DNA from: SXXZ01 sp041177965
Lineage (GTDB): Bacteria; Verrucomicrobiota; Verrucomicrobiia; Limisphaerales; UBA9464
Direction: 5' to 3'
Assembly (NCBI GenBank): GCA_041177965.1
Contig: JBEGWF010000086.1
Coordinates: forward strand, 1 to 22,387
DNA: 22,387 bases
Shown: positions 15,553-22,387 of the stretch, one piece after another
How the letters are laid out: every line of letters begins with the position of its first letter
Numbering within the stretch: position 1 is the stretch's first letter
Made by a program: the position numbers and the translations under genes
Notes under the pieces: generated by a model
What the model was told of the DNA's origin: nothing
Databases searched by the model: none
Seen by the model: only the letters and a program-made list of their open reading frames with translations

Positions 15553-18500
15553 GTGGTTGCTGGAGAAGCCGCCCTGCACCAAGATCCTCGCGTGACCCTC
15601 TGTCTGGCGTTGATCTGGCGTGCCCTCCGATTCCGCGGGATCGGGATGGGGTGGATGGCGATTGTCGGCATCGGTTCCGCGATCTCCGCGGTGGGCGGCG
15701 TCCGAGAAGCCGGAACCCGGGTCGATTTCAACCGCCAGATCCGGCCCATCCTGTCGGACCACTGCTTCGCCTGCCATGGCCCCGACGAGGGCAAGCGCAA
15801 GGCGGGCCTGCGCCTCGATCGCGAGGAGGACGCCTTCCGGAAACTCAAGTCGGGCCAACATGCGCTCGTCGCAGGCAAGCCCGAGAGCAGCACGCTGGTC
15901 GAGCGCATCCTCACGAAAGATCCCGACGAGATCATGCCGCCACCCGAGCATGGCAAGCCTCTCACGGTGTCACAGATCGACCTCCTGAAGGCCTGGGTCC
16001 AGCAGGGGGCCGCCTGGCAGCAGCACTGGTCCTTCATCGCGCCCACCGTGCCGGAGCTTCCCCGGGTCAAGGATGGCAAGTGGGCCCGCAATGCCATCGA
16101 CACCTTCGTGCTGTCGCGCCTCGAGTCCGAGGGCCTCCAGCCCAATCCCGAGGCCGACCCGGTCAGCCTCCAGCGCCGGGTCACCCTCGACCTCACCGGT
16201 CTGCCGCCGACCGTGGAGGAGGTCGACGCATTCCTGGCCGACAAGCGCCCCGACGCCTACGAGCGATTGGTGGACCGGTTGATGGAATCGCGCCACTACG
16301 GCGAGCGGGTCGGCCAGAACTGGCTCGACCTGGCGCGATACGCCGACACCAGCGGCTACCACTTCGACGGCGTGCGGTTCATGTGGCTGTGGCGCGACTG
16401 GGTCATCGATGCCTTCAACGCCGACAAGCCCTTCAACGAGTTCGCCGTCGAGCAGTTGGCCGGCGACCTGTTGCCCAACCCTTCCGTCAGCCAGCGGGTG
16501 GCCACGGGCTTCGTGCGCAACAACATGACCAACGACGAGGGCGGCGCCGATCCCGACGAGTATCTCAACAAATACGTCGTGGACCGGGTGAACACCCTGG
16601 GCGCGACCTTCCTCGGCCTGACCGTCGGTTGCACCGAGTGCCACGACCACAAGTACGACCCCATCAGCACCAAGGAGTTCTACCGGCTCTACGCCTTCTT
16701 CCACAACGTGCCGGAGAAGGGTCTCGACCGCATCCGGACCGACAATCCGCCGCCCCGCCTGCCGGTGCCGACGCCTGAGCAGGCCACCCGGTTCGTCGAG
16801 GCCGATTTCGCGGTGAAGGACGCCGAGAAGACGCTGCAGGACCGGACCAATGAGCTCGGTGAAACCCAGGAGAAGTGGGAACGCGAACTGGGCGAGCGTC
16901 CGCCGCCACCGCCGCCCACGAACGGCATGGCCTTCCGGTGGTCGTTCGACGGTGCCCTCGATGCCGGGGTGGCCTGGAAGGGAACCAACGCCGCCGAGTT
17001 CGCCGATGGCCGGTTCGGCAAGGCCCTGAAGCTCGATGGCAAGGCCCATGCCGAGGCGGCCTCGCGTGCCGAATGGGGCCGCACCAACGCCTTCGCGGTC
17101 GCCGCCTGGGTGCGCCTCGAGGGTGATGGCGCGATCCTCAGTCAGATGGAGAAGGGCCCCGGTTACCGCGGCTTCGACCTGCTGGTCTCCGACCGGCGCC
17201 TCCAGACCCACCTGATCCACGCTTGGCCCGACAACGCCCTCAAGGTCCGCACCAAGGACCAGCTGCCGCAGAACCAATGGGTGCATGTGGCCGCGAGCCA
17301 TGACGGTTCGGGCAAGGCCTCGGGCGTGAAGCTCTTCGTCAACGGCGTCCGCAAGGACCTGGAGACCGAGAAGGACCAGCTCAAGGACTCCCCGGCCACC
17401 ACCGAGCCGCTGCGGTTGGGTTCGCGCAACGGCGAATCGTTCCTCAAGGGGCAGCTCGACGATCTGCGGGTCTTCGCCCGTTCGCTCTCCGAATCCGACG
17501 CCCGGGCGCTGACCTTCGAGGGGTATGCGGCCATCGTGGCGAAGTCGCGCGGGCAGCGCTCCGAGGAGGAGCGCAACGAGTTGGCCCGCTTCTACCGCGA
17601 GAACCATGCGGTGGATTACCTGCGCGCCGAGAAGGCCCTGGCCCAGGCCCGTCGCAACAAGGACGGCTTCTATTCCAAGATCCCGACGACGCTCATCATG
17701 GAGGAGCTGGATCCCCCTCGGGAGACCTTCGTGCTGGTCCGGGGCGATTTCCGCACCCGTGGTGAGCGGGTGGAGCCGGGCACGCCGGCCTTCCTGCCGC
17801 CGCTGCCGCCGGGCCCGACCAACCGCCTGGCGCTGGCCCGATGGCTGGTCTCCAAGGAAAACCCGCTGACGGCGCGGGTCACCGTCAACCGCTATTGGGC
17901 GATGTTCTTCGGCAACGGCCTGGTGAAGACCGTCAACGATTTCGGTTCGCAGGGCGAATGGCCGAGCCATCCCGAGTTGCTGGATTTCATGGCCACCCGC
18001 TTCCGTGACGGAGGGTCGGCGGCGGCACCCACCCGGCGGCGGAGCGCCAGGGAACCACAGCTTCGTCCGTGGAGGGTCAAGGACCTGCTGCGGTTGATGG
18101 TGACCAGCGCCACCTACCGTCAGGCGGCCACGGCCACGCCCGACAAATTGACCCGGGATCCCTACAACCGGCTGTTCACGCGGGGGCCGCGTCTGCGCCT
18201 GGATGCCGAGTACATCCGCGACAATGCGCTGGCGGTGTCGGGATTGCTGAACCCGAAGGTGGGCGGTCCGAGCGTGAAGCCCTATCAGCCGCCGGGCATC
18301 TGGGACGGCACCGATTCGGTATTCGTCCAGGATCACGGTCAGGATCTGTACCGGCGGGGCATGTACGTGTTCTGGCGGCGGTCGGCCCACTACCCGTCGT
18401 TCGCCACCTTCGATGCGCCCAATCGCGAGGTGTGCACCTTCCTGCGTCAGCGGACGCAGACGCCGTTGCAATCGTTGGTGCTCATGAACGATCCGGCCTT

Positions 18501-18804
18501 CGTCGAGGCGGCCCGCGGGCTGGCCCAGCGGGTCATCAAGGAAGAACCGAGCGACCTCGACCGTCGTCTGGTCCGCGCGTTCCGGCACACGCTGGGCCGC
18601 AAGCCGCAGCCCGACGAGGTGGCTGTTCTGAAGCAGACCCATCAGCAGCAGTTGGCCCGATTCCAGGCCGATCCGGCCGCCGCGAAGGCGCTGCTCGCCG
18701 TGGGTGAGTCGAAGGCCCCCGAGTCGGCCGATCCGGCCGGGTTGGCGGCCATGACCGCGGTGGCCAACGTGCTCCTCAACCTCAACGAGACCATCACCAA
18801 GTGA
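15553..18804 (+). CDS. Exported cytochrome-c-like/DUF1549/LamG/DUF1553 protein
   Basis: This large 1083-aa exported protein belongs to the planctomycete/verrucomicrobial PSD1 group. Domains in order: a signal/anchor segment about 14-50, a planctomycete-type cytochrome c domain with CFACH (C71, C74, H75), DUF1549 about 177-383 containing a second heme-type motif CTECH (C360, C363, H364) followed by DHKYDPI, a LamG domain about 459-653, and DUF1553 about 725-1070 (NRLALARWLVSKENPLTARVTVNRYW). These proteins are thought to act in extracytoplasmic breakdown of complex polysaccharides, but the reaction is not established. The GTG at 15553 has GGGAG six bases upstream; GTG 15592 and ATG 15646 would also leave the membrane segment. 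Residues about 821-839 are a basic, low-complexity insertion in DUF1553. The stop overlaps the next start (GTGA). Confidence 0.9.
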   Translation: MVAGEAALHQDPRVTLCLALIWRALRFRGIGMGWMAIVGIGSAISAVGGVREAGTRVDFNRQIRPILSDHCFACHGPDEGKRKAGLRLDREEDAFRKLKSGQHALVAGKPESSTLVERILTKDPDEIMPPPEHGKPLTVSQIDLLKAWVQQGAAWQQHWSFIAPTVPELPRVKDGKWARNAIDTFVLSRLESEGLQPNPEADPVSLQRRVTLDLTGLPPTVEEVDAFLADKRPDAYERLVDRLMESRHYGERVGQNWLDLARYADTSGYHFDGVRFMWLWRDWVIDAFNADKPFNEFAVEQLAGDLLPNPSVSQRVATGFVRNNMTNDEGGADPDEYLNKYVVDRVNTLGATFLGLTVGCTECHDHKYDPISTKEFYRLYAFFHNVPEKGLDRIRTDNPPPRLPVPTPEQATRFVEADFAVKDAEKTLQDRTNELGETQEKWERELGERPPPPPPTNGMAFRWSFDGALDAGVAWKGTNAAEFADGRFGKALKLDGKAHAEAASRAEWGRTNAFAVAAWVRLEGDGAILSQMEKGPGYRGFDLLVSDRRLQTHLIHAWPDNALKVRTKDQLPQNQWVHVAASHDGSGKASGVKLFVNGVRKDLETEKDQLKDSPATTEPLRLGSRNGESFLKGQLDDLRVFARSLSESDARALTFEGYAAIVAKSRGQRSEEERNELARFYRENHAVDYLRAEKALAQARRNKDGFYSKIPTTLIMEELDPPRETFVLVRGDFRTRGERVEPGTPAFLPPLPPGPTNRLALARWLVSKENPLTARVTVNRYWAMFFGNGLVKTVNDFGSQGEWPSHPELLDFMATRFRDGGSAAAPTRRRSAREPQLRPWRVKDLLRLMVTSATYRQAATATPDKLTRDPYNRLFTRGPRLRLDAEYIRDNALAVSGLLNPKVGGPSVKPYQPPGIWDGTDSVFVQDHGQDLYRRGMYVFWRRSAHYPSFATFDAPNREVCTFLRQRTQTPLQSLVLMNDPAFVEAARGLAQRVIKEEPSDLDRRLVRAFRHTLGRKPQPDEVAVLKQTHQQQLARFQADPAAAKALLAVGESKAPESADPAGLAAMTAVANVLLNLNETITK

Positions 18805-20258
18805 ACCCTTCCTACCTCCAGGGCGAGGCCGAGCGCATCCTCACCCGTCGTACGTTCCTGACCCGCAGCTCGACGGGGCTCGGGGCCATGGCTCTGGCGT
18901 CGTTGCTTCCGGCGCATCTGGGCGGTGCGGCGACCCCGGCGACGCGGGGCGTTCCCGGGGCCCTCAAGACCCTGCATCTGGCGCCGAAGGCCAAGCGGGT
19001 GATCTACCTGTTCCAGTCGGGGGCGCCGTCGCACCTCGATCTGTTCGATCCCAAGCCCAAGCTGAAGGAGATGACCGGGCAGGAGCTGCCGCCGAGCGTG
19101 CGTCGGGGGCAGCGCATCACCGGGATGACGGCGGGGCAGGCGGTGCTGAAGTGCGTGGGGTCGCCCTTCGAGTTCAAGAAGTACGGCAAGAGCGGGATGG
19201 AGATCACGTCGTTGATGCCGGGGATCGGTTCGATGGCCGACGACATCGCGTTGATCCGGACGATGCATGTCGATGCGATCAACCACGATCCGGCCGTGAC
19301 GTTCTTCGGGACGGGCAATCAGCAGCCGGGGCGTCCGACGATGGGGGCCTGGATCGCCTACGGTCTGGGTTCCGAGAACGCGAACCTGCCGTCGTACGTG
19401 GTGTTGGTGAGCGGCAGCGGTGGGCAGTCGTTGCAGGCCCGGTATTGGGGCAATGGGTTCCTTTCGGCGAACTATCAGGGGGTGCAGTTGCGCAGTCAGG
19501 GGGATCCGGTGCTATACGTCTCGAATCCGCCCGGGATGAGCGGGGAGTCGCGTCGGCAGCTCCTTGATGCGATGCAGGCGCTCAATCGGAAGCGGCTGGG
19601 GGTGTTGGGTGATCCGGACATCGCGTCGCACATCGAGAGCTACGAGTTGGCGTTCCGGATGCAGACGAGTGTGCCGGAGTTGGTGGATCTGTCTTCCGAG
19701 CCGGAGTCGGTGCTCAAGCTGTACGGGGCGCAGCCGGGGAAGCCGTCGTTCGCCAACAACTGTCTGTTGGCTCGGCGATTGGCCGAGCGGGGGGTGCGGT
19801 TCATCCAGTTGTGCCACCGCGACTGGGATCACCACGGGGGCTTGCCCGACGGGATCAAGGCGCAGACGCGCAATACCGATCAGGCGAGCGGTGCTTTGAT
19901 CCAGGATCTGAAGCAGCGGGGGTTGCTGGACGATACGTTGGTGATCTGGGGCGGGGAGTTCGGGCGCACGGCCTATTCGCAGGGCGACATCAGTGCCAAC
20001 AGTTTCGGTCGTGATCATCATCCGCGCTGTTTCTCGCTGTGGATGGCGGGCGGCGGGATCAAGCCGGGGATGGTGTATGGGCGGACCGACGACTTCGGCT
20101 ACAACATCGTGGAGGATCCAGTGAATGTGCACGATCTGCACGCCACAATGCTCCACCTGCTGGGGATCGAGCACACCCGCCTGACCCACCGGTTCGAGGG
20201 TCGCGATTTCCGTCTGACCGACATCGCGGGCGAGGTCATCAAGCCGTTGCTGGCGTAA
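18801..20258 (+). CDS. Tat-exported DUF1501 protein (sulfatase/alkaline-phosphatase-like fold)
   Basis: The 485-aa protein has a twin-arginine signal, LTRRTFLTRSS (R16, R17), then a hydrophobic stretch to about 43. The rest follows DUF1501: AKRVIYLFQSGAPSHLDLFDPKP, LPSYVVLVSGSGG, CHRDWDHHGGLPDG, VIWGGEFGRTAYS, FGRDHHPRCFSLWMAGGGIKPG and the HDLHATMLHLLGIEH ending. The many His/Asp residues in these blocks suggest a metal site, as in alkaline-phosphatase-superfamily enzymes, but no activity is assigned here. The GTG start overlaps the stop of the upstream gene by four bases, the common gene pair in these phyla, so the two products probably work together outside the cytoplasm. No terminator was found after the TAA; repeats follow. 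Confidence 0.93.
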   Translation: MNPSYLQGEAERILTRRTFLTRSSTGLGAMALASLLPAHLGGAATPATRGVPGALKTLHLAPKAKRVIYLFQSGAPSHLDLFDPKPKLKEMTGQELPPSVRRGQRITGMTAGQAVLKCVGSPFEFKKYGKSGMEITSLMPGIGSMADDIALIRTMHVDAINHDPAVTFFGTGNQQPGRPTMGAWIAYGLGSENANLPSYVVLVSGSGGQSLQARYWGNGFLSANYQGVQLRSQGDPVLYVSNPPGMSGESRRQLLDAMQALNRKRLGVLGDPDIASHIESYELAFRMQTSVPELVDLSSEPESVLKLYGAQPGKPSFANNCLLARRLAERGVRFIQLCHRDWDHHGGLPDGIKAQTRNTDQASGALIQDLKQRGLLDDTLVIWGGEFGRTAYSQGDISANSFGRDHHPRCFSLWMAGGGIKPGMVYGRTDDFGYNIVEDPVNVHDLHATMLHLLGIEHTRLTHRFEGRDFRLTDIAGEVIKPLLA

Positions 20259-20310
20259 GGCCAGAGCGGTTCAGGCGGGTTTTCGGAGGGGGTCCTGTGT
20301 GCCCGGTGTG

Positions 20311-20420
20311 GCTCCGCGGGACCGGGCCTGCGCTCGCAGGGAAGCTCGGACAAGGGGTCGCTTTCGCGCTGCGCGCGAGGGGGTGGGGTGATCGCTTCCA
20401 GAGCTCGCTCCGGCCCGATC
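20311..20420 (+). repeat. Family B repeat, left-truncated copy (B1)
   Basis: From GCTCCGCGGGACCGGGCCTG onward this copy matches B2 nearly base for base, with a 190-bp offset, but its left part is lost next to the DUF1501 stop. It contains short GC palindromes (CCTGCG-ct-CGCAGG). The gene-free stretch 20259-20818 consists of B1, B2 and about 190 bp (20626-20818) in which I see nothing further. Confidence 0.88.
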
Positions 20421-20625
20421 CCGCTACCGCCGGTGCTTGAGAGGGGGGCCTCTTCCGAGTGCTCCGCTTCATGAGGTTCGGTGGTGGGCTTTCGGGTCAG
20501 GCTCCGCGGGACCGGGCCTGCGCTCGCAGGGAAGCTCGAACAAGGGGTCGCTTTCGCGCTGCGCGCGAGGGGATGGGATGATCGCTTCCAGAGCTCGCTC
20601 CGGCCCGATCCCGCTGCCGCCGGTG
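20421..20625 (+). repeat. Family B repeat, complete copy (B2)
   Basis: The unit runs from CCGCTACCGCCGGTGCTTGAG through the shared GCTCCGCGGG core to CCCGATCCCGCTGCCGCCGGTG, where the next unit would begin, so B1 and B2 form a tandem. It matches B3 at 22181-22376 over its full length with scattered differences. Confidence 0.88.
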
Positions 20626-20818
20626 TTGCCGGAGGCATCGAACCCTCTGCCGGTCATCGCGGCATCCTTGCCTCCCAAGCCGGGATCCATGGTTCCCAAC
20701 CCGCCAAGCTCCCGGGCATGGATGCAGGGATCCCACCGGCCGTATTTCCCAATTCGGAAATCGTTCCCTGACCCCGTCTCCCGCCCGTCGCCGTCCAGTT
20801 CACAATCCAGTTGTTCCG

Positions 20819-21994
20819 CTACGGGAGCCATTCCGGCTCGGCGGCAAAGCCGCGCCGCGCGAGTCCCGGACGCAGTACATCGGTGCCATCGGCCTGGTCG
20901 AGAATCCATCCGGTCTCTGCTCCCACATCTTCCATGGCACGCTCCAGCACCCGGGCGGCGTGGATTTTGTCACCGCGACCGGCTTTGATTTCCACCGCGA
21001 CTCGCGTCGAGCCACGCTCGATGACGAGGTCGATCTCCGCGCCATCGGCGGTGCGCCAGAAGAAGAATTGCGCCTGCGGATGTCGCAGTTTCTCGCGGCG
21101 GATGATGTCTTCCAGCACGAAGGTTTCCCAGCTCGCGCCATGCACGGGATGATTCCTCACGTCATCGAGCGAGGAGAGATTCAGGAGGTGATGCAGCAGG
21201 CCCGAGTCGCGCAGATAAACCTTGGGGGCCTTCACGAGCCGCTTGCCGACATTGCGAAAATACGGCGGCAGCCTGCGGATGAGATAGGTCTGCTCCAAAA
21301 TGTCGAGATGCCGCGCGATGGTGTGATGCGACACTCCGAGCGATGCACCGAGCGAGGACGCATTCAGCATCCCGCTCTGCGCGTGCGCGAGCATCGTGAG
21401 CAGCCGGCGGAGGAAGAGCGGGTCCGCCTGCACACCGAGCTGCGGGAGGTCGCGTTCAAGATATGTGCGCAGATAATTCTCCCACCACTCGCGAAAGTCT
21501 CCGCGCAGCGCATCGGGGAATCCGCCGCGCAGCCAGACGTCGGTCCACTTTCTCCTGGGAGTGCCGGGCGCGACTTCGGCGACGGTGAGAGGGTCGAGTT
21601 CGAGAATTCCGACGCGCCCCGCTAGCGACTCGGACACCTGCCGAATCAGCGTGGGCTGCGCGGAGCCGAGCAGGATGAAGCGCCCGCTCCGCCGGCGGTC
21701 TCGGTCGATCAATCCGCGCAACGCGGCGAAGACGTCCCGCACGCACTGCACTTCGTCGAGCAACAGCCTGGCCGTCTTTCCAGTGAGACGGCTTTCAATC
21801 TGGAACAGCGGGTCGCTTGTGAACAACTGCCGGAGACCCGGCTGTTCGAGGTCGAGGTAGAGAGCTTTCGGAAAGGCAGTTCGGGCCAGCGTGGTCTTGC
21901 CGACTTGGCGCGGACCGAGGATGAGCACCGCCGGGAATTGCCGGGCCAGTGTCTTGAAGCGGGCAGTGTGAAGCCGGTTCCACATAGCCCGCAT
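20819..21994 (-). CDS. AAA ATPase with DUF4143 (AAA_14/DUF4143 family)
   Basis: This is a 391-aa protein from the ATG at 21994. It has an N-terminal AAA domain with Walker A GPRQVGKTT (27-35), Walker B RLLLDEVQ (D80, E81) and the sensor segment FILLGSAQPTLIRQVSESLAGR, then a helical/winged-helix region (LGASLGVSHHTIARHLDILEQTYLIRRLPP), and a C-terminal DUF4143 domain with DGAEIDLVIE...VAVEIKAG, a PD-(D/E)XK nuclease-like pattern. The family is widespread, mobile and functionally obscure. The frame is open to 22114, but the family starts near MRAMWNRL or MWNRL (21985). A perfect palindrome covers the start codon. Family B repeats lie on both sides, which suggests acquisition as a single-gene insert. 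Confidence 0.88.
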   Translation of the reverse strand: MRAMWNRLHTARFKTLARQFPAVLILGPRQVGKTTLARTAFPKALYLDLEQPGLRQLFTSDPLFQIESRLTGKTARLLLDEVQCVRDVFAALRGLIDRDRRRSGRFILLGSAQPTLIRQVSESLAGRVGILELDPLTVAEVAPGTPRRKWTDVWLRGGFPDALRGDFREWWENYLRTYLERDLPQLGVQADPLFLRRLLTMLAHAQSGMLNASSLGASLGVSHHTIARHLDILEQTYLIRRLPPYFRNVGKRLVKAPKVYLRDSGLLHHLLNLSSLDDVRNHPVHGASWETFVLEDIIRREKLRHPQAQFFFWRTADGAEIDLVIERGSTRVAVEIKAGRGDKIHAARVLERAMEDVGAETGWILDQADGTDVLRPGLARRGFAAEPEWLP

Positions 21995-22017
21995 ATTGGA
22001 AGAGATACTTCCAATAT
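21993..22017. promoter_or_regulatory. Perfect 10-bp-arm palindrome over the DUF4143 ATPase start
   Basis: ATATTGGAAG - 5 bp - CTTCCAATAT is an exact inverted repeat, AT-rich in a GC-rich setting. It covers two bases of the ATG at 21992-21994 and extends upstream of it. It could be an operator for a repressor, possibly autoregulation, or an mRNA hairpin that hides the start codon. Confidence 0.7.
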
Positions 22018-22180
22018 CAAGGCCACTGGTTTCCCACTGATCCCCGCGTAACCGTTTTTCGCCCCAGCTCCGACCACTCCGAATCCGCTGGAAAACCGAT
22101 GGTCGACGTTCCATCGGTTTTCCAAGGCATCCGCTACGGGATGTTCTTGGTATGAACTCTGTCCATGACTGACCCCGTTC

Positions 22181-22376
22181 CCGCTGCTGTCGGTGCTTGA
22201 GAGGAGGGGCTTCGTCCGAGCGGTCCGCTTCATGAGGTTCGGTGGTGGGCTTTCGTGTCAGGCTCCGCGGGACCGGGCCTGCGCTCGCAGAGAAGCTCGA
22301 ACAAGGGGTCGCCTTCGCGCTGCGCGCGAGGGGCTTGGGTGATCGCTTCCAGAGCTCGCTCCGGCCCGATCCCGCT
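22181..22376 (+). repeat. Family B repeat, complete copy (B3) at right edge
   Basis: This direct repeat of B2 (GTGCTTGAGAGG ... GCTCCGCGGGACCGGGCCTG ... GATCGCTTCCAGAGCTCGCTCCGGCCCGATCCCGCT) lies beyond the ATPase gene. The last bases (GTTCTTGG, 22380-22387) also occur at 22143-22150, which suggests that the array continues past the window. Nothing else is seen in 22018-22387. Confidence 0.85.
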
Positions 22377-22387
22377 GACGTTCTTGG

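Noticed and set aside
15970..18642. 890-codon minus-strand frame
   Set aside because: Shadow of the DUF1549/DUF1553 gene.

Overview
The window looks like the chromosome of a GC-rich Gram-negative bacterium from the Planctomycetota-Verrucomicrobiota-Chlamydiota group, most likely a Verrucomicrobiota. The main clue is the overlapping pair at the right: a cytochrome-c/DUF1549/LamG/DUF1553 protein followed by a Tat-exported DUF1501 protein, which is a hallmark of these phyla. Dispersed GC-rich palindromic repeats and a serine/threonine-kinase-like receptor fit the same assignment. The phylum is an inference; no rRNA is present.

Layout. 1-8574 is mostly housekeeping: the 5' part of a nickel-pincer lactate racemase gene (larA, minus, cut by the window edge); divergent rho with an unusual Gly/His/Gln-rich N-terminus; convergent mdh (minus) behind a bidirectional terminator; a small exported protein built of 26-residue repeats; then the translation cluster rpmI-rplT-pheS-pheT. 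infC, often found before rpmI, is not there.

8575-11284 is an accessory segment with two toxin-antitoxin-like modules: a RelB/DinJ-type antitoxin with a RelE/ParE-like toxin (minus), whose junction carries four 15-bp repeats that reiterate the toxin's GTG start codon, and a HEPN/minimal-nucleotidyltransferase pair (HepT/MntA type, plus). The second module lies between copies of a roughly 180-400 bp palindrome-rich repeat (family A). Family A occurs as one half element (9447-9628) and as two complete elements in tandem (10463-11267), each built of two inverted halves, which resembles the REP/REPIN organisation.

11285-20258 holds a CPC-type copper P-type ATPase (minus), divergent from a probable operon of three genes: a one-pass membrane protein kinase with an extracytoplasmic LamG domain, the DUF1549/LamG/DUF1553 cytochrome and the DUF1501 protein. 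The last two overlap by four bases. I infer that the kinase senses an extracellular ligand, possibly the polymer that the two exported proteins act on.

20259-22387 carries a second repeat family (family B, unit about 190 bp) in three copies that flank an AAA/DUF4143 ATPase gene. A perfect 10-bp-arm palindrome sits on that gene's start codon. This block looks acquired. No tRNA, rRNA, CRISPR array or transposase was found.
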